Shown here one piece after another: positions 49,354-60,505 of a DNA stretch of 64,000 bases. A program made the position numbers and the translations under genes. The notes beneath the pieces were generated by a model. It was not told the origin of the DNA. It saw only the letters and a list, made by a program, of their open reading frames with translations, and made no database searches. Every line of letters starts with the position of its first letter. Positions within the stretch are counted from its first letter, which is position 1. Location: positions 1 through 64,000 of the forward strand of contig JACQVF010000078.1 in the NCBI GenBank assembly GCA_016209885.1, given 5' to 3'. This stretch comes from Gemmatimonadota bacterium (GTDB lineage Bacteria > Gemmatimonadota > Gemmatimonadetes > Longimicrobiales > Gaopeijiaceae).

Positions 49354-50108
49354 ATCCCGTGGCCCGTCTCGTGTACGCTGCGCTTTTCGCCTTGCCCAAC
49401 GTGTGCGGGGCGCAGCAGCTTGCTCTGCAAGCCATCGACTCACTGGCCGCGGCCGGCCAGGTGGGTGCCGCGCGCACCGCCCTCGATGAGTGGTGGAGGG
49501 CGGACGCGGTCGCTGCATCGCGAGCGGAGCTGCAGCGTGCCATCTGGCTGCGCGGAAAGCTCTCCCTGGACGCAGAGCGTGCGGAGCGCGACTACCAGCG
49601 GCTGGTCCTCGAGTATCCGGGCGGCCCGTACACGGACGGTGCGCTGCTGCGCCTGGGGCTGGCGGCCCGCGAGCGTGGCGACGCGGCGAAGGCGGCGTCG
49701 TACTTCGAGACGCTGCTCCGGGACTACCCGGCGAGCCCATACCGCCACGAGGCGACCCAGTGGTTGGAGAGCGTACGGGTCCGGGGCGCCGGCGGGCCGG
49801 AGCCGCGGGCCGAACGACGAGCGATGCCGGCCGCCACATCGGAAGCGCGCCCGCCGGTGGCCGGGCCGTACACGGTCCAGCTCGGCGCGTTCAGCACCGT
49901 CGAGCGGGCGCGTAGCCTGGCGGCGGCGGCCCGCGCCGCCGGACTCGACCCGCGCGTGGTGCGGGTGGCCAGCAGCCGGCTGGTGCGCGTACGCGTCGGG
50001 CGGTTCACGACGCCGGATGCCGCCACGGCGGCGCGGAGCACGGCGGTCGCAAAGGGCTTTCAGGCCACCGTGGTGAGCGACGCCGCGGCAGAGGAAGGAG
50101 TTCCATGA
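49350..50108 (+). CDS. SPOR domain secreted protein with TPR-like repeats
   Basis: 252 residues from ATG 49350 (ATGA overlap with holA). An N-terminal signal peptide (LVYAALFALPNVCGAQQ) precedes helical repeats resembling YbgF/TPR units (AERDYQRLVLEYPGGPYTDG, ALLRLGLAARERGDAAKAAS, YFETLLRDYPASPYRHEATQ). The C-terminal ~75 residues are a SPOR domain (YTVQLGAFSTVERARSLAAA, VRVRVGRFTTPDAATAARST), which binds denuded septal peptidoglycan. Probably an envelope or cell-division-associated factor. Confidence 0.85.
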   Translation: MNPVARLVYAALFALPNVCGAQQLALQAIDSLAAAGQVGAARTALDEWWRADAVAASRAELQRAIWLRGKLSLDAERAERDYQRLVLEYPGGPYTDGALLRLGLAARERGDAAKAASYFETLLRDYPASPYRHEATQWLESVRVRGAGGPEPRAERRAMPAATSEARPPVAGPYTVQLGAFSTVERARSLAAAARAAGLDPRVVRVASSRLVRVRVGRFTTPDAATAARSTAVAKGFQATVVSDAAAEEGVP

Positions 50109-50677
50109 CGCAGACGAGCGAGCGCCCGGAACCCTGGAGCATCCTGCTCGCCGAGGACAACGAGGATCACGCGCTCCTGATTCGCATGGCGCTGGAGCGG
50201 GCATCGCAGGGGCCGATTGAGCTGGCGTGGGTGCGCGATGGCGACGCCGCGCTCCGCGCCGCGGAAGAGCGTCCCCCGGATCTCCTGCTCCTGGACCTGA
50301 ACATGCCCGGCCGCTCGGGGCACGACGTGCTCGAGCGCTTGAAGGGCGATGAGCGGCTGCGGCGCATCCCGGTGGCGGTGCTCACGTCGTCAGACCGGGA
50401 CGAGGACATTGCCCGCAGCTACGGGCTGGGCACCAATCATTTCATCACGAAGCCGGAGAACCCTGCGGACCTGGAGCGGCGGCTCCGCAGTCTGCTGGAG
50501 CAGCTTCCGCAGCTAGGCGCGGTGCGCCGGGGCACGGGCCGGATGGCGGTGACCGCGGTGAGTGACATCGGCCCTTCCCTCCTTTCCCCGCGGAGCCAGC
50601 TCGTCTGGGGGATCCTCTTGGCGCTGGTGGCTGGTTTCGTCATCTACCTCATCTACCTCGTGTTGGGCGGTGGCTAG
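50105..50677 (+). CDS. Receiver domain with C-terminal membrane anchor
   Basis: 190 residues, starting inside the previous gene's stop (ATGA). The receiver domain has the acidic pocket (ILLAEDNEDHALLIR), phospho-acceptor region (DLLLLDLNMPGRSGHDVLER), Thr/Ser switch (IPVAVLTSSDRDEDIARSYG) and Lys (NHFITKPENPADLE). No DNA-binding output domain follows; instead the last ~25 residues are a membrane helix (LVWGILLALVAGFVIYLIYL). It thus places a phosphorylatable receiver at the membrane. No histidine kinase is encoded nearby. It is paralogous to the C-terminal half of the protein at 50982. Confidence 0.88.
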   Translation: MTQTSERPEPWSILLAEDNEDHALLIRMALERASQGPIELAWVRDGDAALRAAEERPPDLLLLDLNMPGRSGHDVLERLKGDERLRRIPVAVLTSSDRDEDIARSYGLGTNHFITKPENPADLERRLRSLLEQLPQLGAVRRGTGRMAVTAVSDIGPSLLSPRSQLVWGILLALVAGFVIYLIYLVLGGG

Positions 50678-50880
50678 TGCTCCCGACGGGAAGTTCGGTC
50701 GCATGCGACCGCCGCTCGATTCCGGCTCGCTGCGTTGCGCCTCGCTCTCGCCCCACGCAACGTAGGTTGCGTGGGGACCCCGGTGGCAATGGCGCACGGC
50801 TATTCCTCCTCGGCGCGCTTTGCGAGCCGGACGCATCGACGGTCTCGGTGCGTGACCGAACTTCCGGTCGGGAGCACTAG
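50674..50880. repeat. Fold-back (MITE-like) element with CTAG ends
   Basis: 207 bases. CTAGTGCTCCCGAC at the left end and GTCGGGAGCACTAG at the right end are exact inverse complements, and the match continues inward (GGGAAGTTCGGTC against GACCGAACTTCC, with one change). A second internal palindrome (CCCCACGCAAC/GTTGCGTGGGG) sits in the middle. The TAG in the left end is the stop codon of the upstream receiver gene. Partial copies occur at 7772-7866 and 61333-61360. It encodes no protein. Confidence 0.75.
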
Positions 50881-50981
50881 AGCACGGCGGGAGCCGTGCG
50901 GGAAGTCCGCGCACGGGCGTAACGAGGCGCACAACGCACAGACCCGATCGGGGGCGAGGGGGAGGGAGCGGCCCCGGGGCA

Positions 50982-52238
50982 ATGAGCAGCGATCTTCCGA
51001 CGTGGCAGGCGTTCGACGCGATGTCCCCGGCTTTGCCTCCGGGAATCGAGGCGCCGCTGGCGGCCGCCGAGGCCGGGCCGCTGGCGGTGTTCGCGGCGAC
51101 GCCCGCGGCTGAAGCCGACGACTGGGCGCCGCGGGCCGTGGTGGTGCTCGCCTCGCACTCGTCCCGGCGAGGGCGGCGCGTCCTGCTCGCGGACCTCGGC
51201 CTGGAGAATCCGCGTCTCCATGAGGTGCTGGGCCAGGAGAACGTGGAAGGGGTTGTGGACGCGTGTCTCTACGGCGCGTCGTTGCGACGGATCGCGACCG
51301 CGGTTCCGGGCCGCGCGTTCCTCTTTGCGGCTGCGGGCACCTACACCCCCGATCCGGAATCGGTCGTCCGTCACGAGCGATGGGATGCCCTGATCCGCGC
51401 GCTCATAGCTGCGCATGCCGTCATGTTCGCGTACGTGCCCGTGACGCTTCCAGGGTTCAAGGCGTTCGCGGAACGGGGATCGCGGGTGATACTGCTGACG
51501 CACCGATACGAGGACAGCGGCCTCCAGGGGCTGGGGTCCGCAGTGGACAAGGTCGCTGCGGCCCTGGGGCCGCCTGCCGAGACGGCGGCGGTCGCTATGC
51601 CACATGAGGACTCGTGGTGGCCAGACATCGCGGCCCTCGATGCGCCGGTGACGGAGAGGCACACGCTGGGCGGCGAGCGCGGCGGTTCGCCATGGAACAT
51701 CGTTCTTGCGGAGGATGAAGAGAATCATGCGCTGCTGATCCGAATGGCGCTCGAGCGAGCCTCGCGCCGACGCGTCGAGCTGACGTGGGTCCGTGAAGGC
51801 GATGCCGCGCTGCGCGCGGTGGAGGCGGCGCCACCCGACCTGATGCTCCTCGATCTGCACATGCCGGGCCGCTCCGGGCACGAGGTTCTGGGTCAACTGA
51901 AGACCGACGAGCGCCTGCGGCCGGTGCCCGTGGCCGTGCTCACCACGTCGGACCGGGACGAAGACATCGCCCGGAGCTACGGGCTGGGTGCGAATCACTT
52001 CATCACCAAGTCGGGCGACGTCGCTGAGATGGAGCGGCGGCTCCGCAGGCTTCTCGACCAGCTTCCCGAGCTCCGGCCCGCCCGCCGCGGCCCGAGCCAG
52101 ATAGCCGCCACCGCCGCAGCCCCCGCGCTGAGGTACCGGCAAGGCTCGTTGAAAGTGTGGCGCAGCGAGCTCGTCTGGGCGGTGCTGGTTGCAGCCGCGG
52201 CCGCTGGCCTGGTCTACGCGGTGCTTGCGGGCCGATAG
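50982..52238 (+). CDS. Degenerate MinD/CpsD-like domain fused to membrane-anchored receiver
   Basis: 418 residues. Residues ~40-210 resemble a MinD/CpsD-type ATPase fold (VVVLASHSSRRGRRVLLADL, GLENPRLHEVLGQENVEGVV, VTLPGFKAFAERGSRVILLT) but the Walker A glycine-lysine loop is absent, so ATP use is doubtful. Residues ~240-370 are a receiver (NIVLAEDEENHALLIR, LMLLDLHMPGRSGHEVLGQL, VAVLTTSDRDEDIARSYGLG, NHFITKSGDVAEMERRLRRL), and a C-terminal membrane helix follows (LVWAVLVAAAAAGLVYAVL). It looks like a duplicated and extended version of the upstream receiver-anchor protein. Role unknown, perhaps in envelope or polysaccharide signalling. Confidence 0.72.
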   Translation: MSSDLPTWQAFDAMSPALPPGIEAPLAAAEAGPLAVFAATPAAEADDWAPRAVVVLASHSSRRGRRVLLADLGLENPRLHEVLGQENVEGVVDACLYGASLRRIATAVPGRAFLFAAAGTYTPDPESVVRHERWDALIRALIAAHAVMFAYVPVTLPGFKAFAERGSRVILLTHRYEDSGLQGLGSAVDKVAAALGPPAETAAVAMPHEDSWWPDIAALDAPVTERHTLGGERGGSPWNIVLAEDEENHALLIRMALERASRRRVELTWVREGDAALRAVEAAPPDLMLLDLHMPGRSGHEVLGQLKTDERLRPVPVAVLTTSDRDEDIARSYGLGANHFITKSGDVAEMERRLRRLLDQLPELRPARRGPSQIAATAAAPALRYRQGSLKVWRSELVWAVLVAAAAAGLVYAVLAGR

Positions 52239-52348
52239 CGCGGCTGCCGGGTGCGCGGAAACCTGTGGCCCGAGTCGGCATATAAAGGGCGTCCAAGGGG
52301 AGTCGCTTCGCGACACGGCGGCGTCGCGGATAAGCGGCTCCCTGGTCT

Positions 52349-54646
<2,298 letters not shown>

Positions 54647-54664
54647 CTCTCCAGCGACCTGCTG

Positions 54665-54766
54665 ATGCGGCTCGACGTCATCCTGGTGGACCTGGCCGCC
54701 GCGGCCGCGATCACGTGGATCGTCTGGTATTTCTGGCTGTCGAAGAAGAAGGGCGCGCGAGAATGA
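54665..54766 (+). CDS. 33-residue single-pass membrane protein, possible remnant
   Basis: MRLDVILVDLAAAAAITWIV continuing to WYFWLSKKKGARE. One membrane helix plus a basic tail. It ends inside the mutS ATG (ATGA overlap), which supports translation. The sequence resembles the N-terminal membrane anchor of cupredoxin-domain proteins sometimes found next to copA, but the copper domain is missing. Either a stand-alone small protein partnering CopA or what remains after the rest was lost. Confidence 0.5.
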   Translation: MRLDVILVDLAAAAAITWIVWYFWLSKKKGARE

Positions 54767-57426
54767 ACGGCAGAGCGCGCGGCCGCACGGCCTCCCCGGC
54801 GGACGACACGCCGCTTATGCAGCAGTGGCGCGAGATCAAGGCACGCCACCGCGATGCGCTGCTGCTTTTCCGCGTGGGCGATTTCTACGAGATGTTCTAC
54901 GGCGACGCGGAAGAAGGCGCCCGCCTGCTCGGCCTGACCCTGACCTCCCGGAACAATGGCGCTGCCGGCGACGTTCCGCTGGCCGGGATCCCCACCCGTG
55001 CGCTGGACGAGTATCTGGCCCGGCTGGTGCGCCTGGGCCGGCGCGTGGCGATCTGCGAGCAGGTGGAGGATCCGAGCGAGGCGAAGGGGCTGGTGCGCCG
55101 TGAGGTGGTGGAGACGGTGACGCCCGGCGCCGTCCTTCACGACGCGCTGCTCCGCGCGGAGCGGAACAACTTCCTGGTAGCCATCGCGCCGCCGCGGAAC
55201 GGCGCCTACGCCCTCGCCGCCGTCGACCTCTCGACCGGCGAGTTGCTGGTCGAGGAGGTGCCTGAGCACGAGCTCGCCGCGGAGCTCGGGCGCCTCGAGC
55301 CGTCGGAGCTCCTCCTCGCCCGCTGCCTCGCCGACGGCGAAGGCCCGCCCCAGCGCGCGGAGGCCGCCGAGGCCATGAGCGCCGCTCTCCGCACGGTGCG
55401 CGACGATTGGCTGTTCGACGGTGCCCTCGCGGCCGCCGAGCTGTGCCGCCACTTCTGTGTGCACAACCTGGACGGGTTCGGATTCGCTGCGGGTGATGAC
55501 GCGCTCATCGGCGCCGCGGGCGCGCTTCTCGCCTACCTTCGCGAGGTGCAGCCGGCGGCGGTGAGCCACCTGCGGCCGCCGCGCATCGAGCGCACGGGCT
55601 CCGCCATGGTGCTCGACGACATGACGCGCCGCAACCTGGAGCTCGTGGAGCCGCTGCGCGCGGGCGAGGAGGGCGGCACGCTGCTGTCCGTGCTGGATGA
55701 GACGGTGACGCCCATGGGCGCTCGACTGCTTCGCCGCTGGCTGCTCCGCCCCGTGGTGGACGCGCCGACGCTCTGGCGGCGGCACGATGCAGTAGCGGAG
55801 TTGCTCGAGAACCGTGAGCTCAGGCGCGCGCTGCGGCGCGAGCTCCGGGCCGTGGGCGACCTGGAGCGTCTGGCGGCGAAAGTGGGTGCGGCGCGCATCT
55901 CGCCTCGGGAGCTCGCCGCGCTCGGCCGCTCGCTCTCGATCCTGCCGCGTCTCTGCGAGATGTTCGCCGCCGCGGAGAGCGAGCTGCTGCGCGAGCTCAT
56001 GGGCTCCCTCGATCCCCTGGACGACGTTCGCGCGCTCGTGGAGCGCGCTCTTGTGCCCGATCCGCCCGTGACGCTGGCCGAGGGCGGCGTGATCCGGCAG
56101 GGCTATGACGCGGAGCTGGACGAGCTCCGTCAGGTCCGGGATGGGGCGCGGGACTTCATTGCGGGGCTCGAGGCGCGGGAGCGCCGGAGAACCGAGATCC
56201 AGTCGCTCAAGGTGGGATACAACAAGGTCTTCGGCTACTACCTCGAGGTCACTCGCCCGAACCTCGGGCGGGTGCCCCCAGACTACGTGCGCAAGCAGAC
56301 GCTGGTGAACGCGGAGCGCTTCTTCACCCCGGAGCTCAAGGAGTGGGAGGAGAAGGTGCTCGGCGCAGAGGACCGGATCGCCGGGCTCGAGGCGCGCCTG
56401 TTCGCGGGACTGCGGGCGCGCGTGGCGGACCACGTGGCTCGGCTCCAGGACGCCGGGTCACGGGTCGCCACGCAGGACGTGCTTGCCTGCCTGGCCGAGG
56501 TGGCGGAGCGGCGCCGCTACGTGCGGCCCGAGGTGCACACGGGGTACCGTCTCGAGATTCGGGGCGGCCGGCATCCCGTGGTCGAGACGATGATGCCCCG
56601 GGAGGAGTTCATCCCGAACGACGTGATGCTGGACGAGGACCGCCGCACCATGATCCTCACCGGGCCGAACATGGCCGGCAAGAGCACCATCTTGCGGCAG
56701 GTCGGTCTCATCCAGCTCATGGCGCAGATCGGGTCGTTCGTGCCCGCGGACGCGGCGAAGCTCGCCGTCTGCGACCGCATCTTCACGCGCGTGGGCGCCA
56801 GCGACAACCTGGTTCGCGGCCGCTCGACCTTCATGGTGGAGATGAACGAGACAGCGGCGATCATCCACGGGGCGACGCCGCGCAGCCTCGTGCTCCTGGA
56901 CGAGATTGGGCGCGGAACCTCCACGTACGATGGCGTGTCTATCGCGTGGGCGGTCACCGAGCACCTGCACGACCATCTCGGCGCCAAGACGATCTTCGCG
57001 ACGCACTACCATGAGCTCACTCAGCTCGGCGATCTGCTGGACGCGGCCTTCAACCTGAACGTGGCCGTGAAGGAAGTGGGCGAGGACATCGTGTTCCTGC
57101 GGCATCTGGAGCCCGGCGGCGCGGACCGCTCCTACGGGATCCACGTGGCGCGGCTCGCGGGGCTGCCGCCGGACGTCATCGCGCGCGCCGGGGAGATCCT
57201 GGAGGAGCTGCAGGGCTCGCACACGGGCGGAGGCGAGGGGTTGGGACGCCGCGGGCCGCACCGCCCGCGCTCCGTGCCAGCGCCGGACCAGCTCAGCCTC
57301 TTCGCGCCCGAGCACCCGGTGGTGCGGGCGCTGCAGGAGCTCGACGTGGAGCGGATGACGCCCCTGGAGGCCCTCAAGCTCCTGGCCGAGCTGCGGTGCC
57401 GCGCCGGCGGGCGGGCGAGCGGATGA
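54763..57426 (+). CDS. mutS: DNA mismatch repair protein MutS
   Basis: 887 residues. The mismatch-binding Phe-x-Glu (GDFYEMF, F41) is intact, the Walker A motif is at ~634-642 (GPNMAGKST), followed by LVLLDEIGRGTSTYDGVSIA and FATHYHELTQLGDLL. A clamp-binding QLSLF lies near residue 843. It recognises mismatches and starts long-patch repair with MutL. It overlaps the small gene upstream and the TonB-domain gene downstream (ATGA both sides). Full-length and apparently functional. Confidence 0.95.
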   Translation: MNGRARGRTASPADDTPLMQQWREIKARHRDALLLFRVGDFYEMFYGDAEEGARLLGLTLTSRNNGAAGDVPLAGIPTRALDEYLARLVRLGRRVAICEQVEDPSEAKGLVRREVVETVTPGAVLHDALLRAERNNFLVAIAPPRNGAYALAAVDLSTGELLVEEVPEHELAAELGRLEPSELLLARCLADGEGPPQRAEAAEAMSAALRTVRDDWLFDGALAAAELCRHFCVHNLDGFGFAAGDDALIGAAGALLAYLREVQPAAVSHLRPPRIERTGSAMVLDDMTRRNLELVEPLRAGEEGGTLLSVLDETVTPMGARLLRRWLLRPVVDAPTLWRRHDAVAELLENRELRRALRRELRAVGDLERLAAKVGAARISPRELAALGRSLSILPRLCEMFAAAESELLRELMGSLDPLDDVRALVERALVPDPPVTLAEGGVIRQGYDAELDELRQVRDGARDFIAGLEARERRRTEIQSLKVGYNKVFGYYLEVTRPNLGRVPPDYVRKQTLVNAERFFTPELKEWEEKVLGAEDRIAGLEARLFAGLRARVADHVARLQDAGSRVATQDVLACLAEVAERRRYVRPEVHTGYRLEIRGGRHPVVETMMPREEFIPNDVMLDEDRRTMILTGPNMAGKSTILRQVGLIQLMAQIGSFVPADAAKLAVCDRIFTRVGASDNLVRGRSTFMVEMNETAAIIHGATPRSLVLLDEIGRGTSTYDGVSIAWAVTEHLHDHLGAKTIFATHYHELTQLGDLLDAAFNLNVAVKEVGEDIVFLRHLEPGGADRSYGIHVARLAGLPPDVIARAGEILEELQGSHTGGGEGLGRRGPHRPRSVPAPDQLSLFAPEHPVVRALQELDVERMTPLEALKLLAELRCRAGGRASG

Positions 57427-57773
57427 GGGTGCGCGGGCTCTTCCTCGCAAGCGCCTGGCTGCCGCTTGCGGCGTGCGCAGGCGACACGGAGATCGAGAGG
57501 CCGGCGCCGCTCTACGGCGACGTGCCCGTGGACTACCCACTGGAACTGTGGGACCAGGGGATTGAGGGCGAGACGCTGCTGAACGTGCGGGTGAACGAGC
57601 GCGGCGAGGTGGACAGTGCGGTGGTGCTGCGCTCGAGCGGTCACGCCGCGTTCGATTCCGCCGCCCTCGCCGGCGTGGCCGATATGCGGTTCAGCCCGGC
57701 GCGCAAGAAGGGTAGGCGCATCGTCGTCTGGGCCCGGATCCCCGTGCGGTTCACGAAGAAGCACGCGCCGTAG
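57423..57773 (+). CDS. TonB C-terminal domain lipoprotein
   Basis: 116 residues from ATG 57423, overlapping the mutS stop (ATGA). Signal peptide with lipobox (WLPLAACAG), then a TonB-type C-terminal domain (YPLELWDQGIEGETLLNVRV, NERGEVDSAVVLRSSGHAAF, DSAALAGVADMRFSPARKKG). No long proline-rich spacer or N-terminal membrane anchor, so it is not a full energy transducer. Such short TonB-domain lipoproteins may bind TonB-dependent receptors or act in envelope assembly. Confidence 0.78.
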   Translation: MRVRGLFLASAWLPLAACAGDTEIERPAPLYGDVPVDYPLELWDQGIEGETLLNVRVNERGEVDSAVVLRSSGHAAFDSAALAGVADMRFSPARKKGRRIVVWARIPVRFTKKHAP

Positions 57774-57919
57774 CCTCCGGCGCTGTAGAGCTGTAGCAGC
57801 TCGCGGCGGTCCCTCGGCGACCTGCCAGGTGCGCAGGGGCGGCAGCGCCGCCGGGGCCGGCGGAGGTGAGGGGGGTGCGCCGCTGGACACAAGAGCCGCA
57901 GAGTCCACGGGGTGATGCC

Positions 57920-59308
57920 ATGAGCGCACGGTTCCTGGAGCCGTTGGAGAACGTGCTGGCGACGATCGGGTGGACGCCGCTGATCCGCCTGAACAAGGTG
58001 GCGGGTGGCGCTGCGACGCCCGTATACGCGAAGTGCGAGTTCTTTGGTCCCGGGGGTTCGGTCAAGGACCGGATCGGGCTGGCGATCATCGAGAAGGCGG
58101 AGCGCGAGGGCCGGCTGAAGGCGGGCGGCCTCATCGTCGAGGCGACAAGCGGCAACACGGGCGTCGCCCTCGCCACGGTCGCGGCCATCAAGGGCTACCG
58201 CTGCGTCTTCACCATGCCGGACAAGATGAGCCAGGAGAAGGTCCGGTTGCTGAAGGCGTTCGGTGCGGAGGTCATCATCACCCCGACCGCCGTGCCGCCG
58301 GATCACCCGGACCACTACACGCAGCTAGCGAAGCGGATCGCCGAGGAGACGCCGGGTGCGATCCTGGCCGACCAGTTCTACAATCCGGCGAATCCCGAAG
58401 CCCACTACGCGACCACGGGCCCCGAGCTCTGGGAGCAGACGCGCGGTCATATCACCCACATGGTCCTGGGCGCGGGCACCGGCGGGACGCTCACCGGCGC
58501 GGCCCGCTACCTGAAAGAGCGGAAGGCGAAGATCCGTGTGATCCTGGGCGACCCCGTGGGCTCCATCCTCCGTGACTACTTCTATACGGGGACGAAGCCC
58601 GAGGGCCATCCCTATAAGGTGGAGGGGATCGGGAGCGACAAGATCCCGGGCACCCTGGACCTCTCGCTGGTGGACGAGACAGTCGCCGTCAGCGACCGGG
58701 AGGCGTTCCTCATGGGGCGCCGGCTCACTCGCGAGGAGGGGCTGTTCGCGGGCGGCTCGTCGGGGCTCGTCGTGCACGTGGCTGTCCAGCTCGCTCAGCG
58801 GCTCGGTGACCCCGACGCCCTCATCGTGTGCGTCCTCGCGGACACGGGCGAGCGCTACCTGTCGAAGATGTACAGCGACGAATGGATGAGGGAAAACCGG
58901 CTTCTCGAGCCGGAGGCCGGCACCGTGGAGGGCCTGCTGCAAGTGAAGGACGGGGCCACGCCGCCCCTGGTTTCCGTCGAGCCCGCGACGCCGGTGCGCG
59001 TGGCCCTCTCGCTCATCACGGCGCACGACGTATCGCAGCTCCCGGTCCTGGCGGAAGGCGACTGCGTGGGCTCGGTCTCCGAGGCGACGCTCATGAGCCG
59101 CGTCATCGATGATCCCAGCGTGCTCGAGGGGCCGGTGGAGTCGCTCATGGAGCCACCGTTCCCGGTGATCGACTCGCACCTGGATGCCGCCACGGTCATG
59201 CGGCTCCTGAGCCGCCAGAACCCCGCCGTCCTCGTGCGCAGGGACGGCCGCATCGTGGGGATCATCACTCGCTACGACGTGGTGCGCACCATCACGAGCC
59301 GTACCTGA
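57920..59308 (+). CDS. Cystathionine beta-synthase
   Basis: 462 residues from ATG 57920. The PLP lysine is in GGSVKDRIG (K49), with GLIVEATSGNTGVALATVAA and GAGTGGTLTGAARYLKERKA marking the fold-type II active site. Two C-terminal CBS domains (about 335-460) contain VSVEPATPVRVALSLITAHD and VMRLLSRQNPAVLVRRDGRI, likely regulatory. It condenses serine or a related substrate with homocysteine to cystathionine, although O-acetylserine sulfhydrylase activity is also possible in bacteria. It starts 146 bases after the TonB-domain gene. Confidence 0.9.
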   Translation: MSARFLEPLENVLATIGWTPLIRLNKVAGGAATPVYAKCEFFGPGGSVKDRIGLAIIEKAEREGRLKAGGLIVEATSGNTGVALATVAAIKGYRCVFTMPDKMSQEKVRLLKAFGAEVIITPTAVPPDHPDHYTQLAKRIAEETPGAILADQFYNPANPEAHYATTGPELWEQTRGHITHMVLGAGTGGTLTGAARYLKERKAKIRVILGDPVGSILRDYFYTGTKPEGHPYKVEGIGSDKIPGTLDLSLVDETVAVSDREAFLMGRRLTREEGLFAGGSSGLVVHVAVQLAQRLGDPDALIVCVLADTGERYLSKMYSDEWMRENRLLEPEAGTVEGLLQVKDGATPPLVSVEPATPVRVALSLITAHDVSQLPVLAEGDCVGSVSEATLMSRVIDDPSVLEGPVESLMEPPFPVIDSHLDAATVMRLLSRQNPAVLVRRDGRIVGIITRYDVVRTITSRT

Positions 59309-59327
59309 TGGCCGGGGGCCTCGCGCA

Positions 59328-60389
59328 GTGAAGATCACCGTTCTCATGGGCGGGACGTCCGGCGAGCGTGACGTCTCCCTCTCGTCCGGCGCCCAGGTGG
59401 CCCGCGCGCTGCGCCAGGCGGGGCACGAGGTCGTAGCGGTGGACACGGCGCGAGGCGTGCTTGCGCCCGCGGAGGAGCGCCACATCGTCGAGTCGGGTGT
59501 GAAGCCGCTGCCGCCGGAGGCACTCGCGCTGGACCTGCTCGCCACCGGGGATGCCACTGCGCTGACCCGTGCGCCGGAGGTGCGCAACACTGATGTCGTG
59601 TTCCTCACGCTTCACGGCGGTGCCGGCGAGGACGGGACGCTCCAGGCGCTCCTGAATCTGGTCGGCATCCCGTACGTCGGCAGCGGGCCCCTGGGCTGCG
59701 GGCTCGCCATGGACAAGGATCTCGCCAAGCGACTCTTTCGGCAGGCCGGCATCCCGACGCCGGACTGGCTCATGGGGCCGGCCAGCCGGGAGCAGGTGGG
59801 GCGCCTCGGCTACCCCGTGGTCGTCAAGCCGAACAACGGCGGCTCGACCCTCGGGCTCAGCGTCGTGCACAGCGAGGAGGAGCTCGATGCGGCCATGACG
59901 CTGGCGGCGCAGTACGATCAGGAGATCCTCATCGAGCGCTTCATCCGTGGCCGCGAGCTGACGGTCGGCATCCTCGGCGAACGCGCGCTCGCGGTCGGCG
60001 AGATCATCCCGAAGCATGAGATTTTCGACTACGAGTGCAAGTACCAGCCCGGCCTCGCCGAGGAGATCTTCCCCGCCGACCTGCCCGACCAGGTCGCGCG
60101 CCGCGTCCAGGAGATCGCGCTGCGGGCGCACCGCGCCCTCAAGCTCCGGGACTTCAGCCGCATCGACTTCGTGCTCGACGGCGATGAAGTCGCCTGGTGT
60201 CTGGAGGCGAACGCGCTCCCGGGGATGACGGCCACGAGCCTGCTCCCACAGTCCGCGGTCGCCGCGGGCATCCCGTTCCCCGAGCTGTGCTCGCGGATCG
60301 GTCAGCTCGCGATGGAGCGGTGGGAGCGCGAGAGCCGCCAGCGGCCGGGGGCCCCGCGGGGGGCGGAGCTGCGGACGGCGACGTCATAA
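59328..60389 (+). CDS. ddl: D-alanine--D-alanine ligase
   Basis: 353 residues with a GTG start. Ddl signatures: VLMGGTSGERDVSLSSGAQV, VFLTLHGGAGEDGTLQALLN, GSGPLGCGLAMDKDLAKRLF, YPVVVKPNNGGSTLGLSVVH and RIDFVLDGDEVAWCLEANAL, PGMTATSLLPQSA. It joins two D-alanines using ATP for peptidoglycan precursor synthesis. It begins 20 bases after the cystathionine beta-synthase stop, suggesting cotranscription. Length is typical. Confidence 0.93.
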   Translation: MKITVLMGGTSGERDVSLSSGAQVARALRQAGHEVVAVDTARGVLAPAEERHIVESGVKPLPPEALALDLLATGDATALTRAPEVRNTDVVFLTLHGGAGEDGTLQALLNLVGIPYVGSGPLGCGLAMDKDLAKRLFRQAGIPTPDWLMGPASREQVGRLGYPVVVKPNNGGSTLGLSVVHSEEELDAAMTLAAQYDQEILIERFIRGRELTVGILGERALAVGEIIPKHEIFDYECKYQPGLAEEIFPADLPDQVARRVQEIALRAHRALKLRDFSRIDFVLDGDEVAWCLEANALPGMTATSLLPQSAVAAGIPFPELCSRIGQLAMERWERESRQRPGAPRGAELRTATS

Positions 60390-60505
60390 CTCGCGGCGGC
60401 AGGGGAATGGAATCAAGACGAGGGAACCAACCCGCTTGCCCGGGTGTCTCTCAACGCGTAGGCTACACGCCGCACCAGTCGCTTGTTCGGCTTCCCGATG
60501 GTCTT

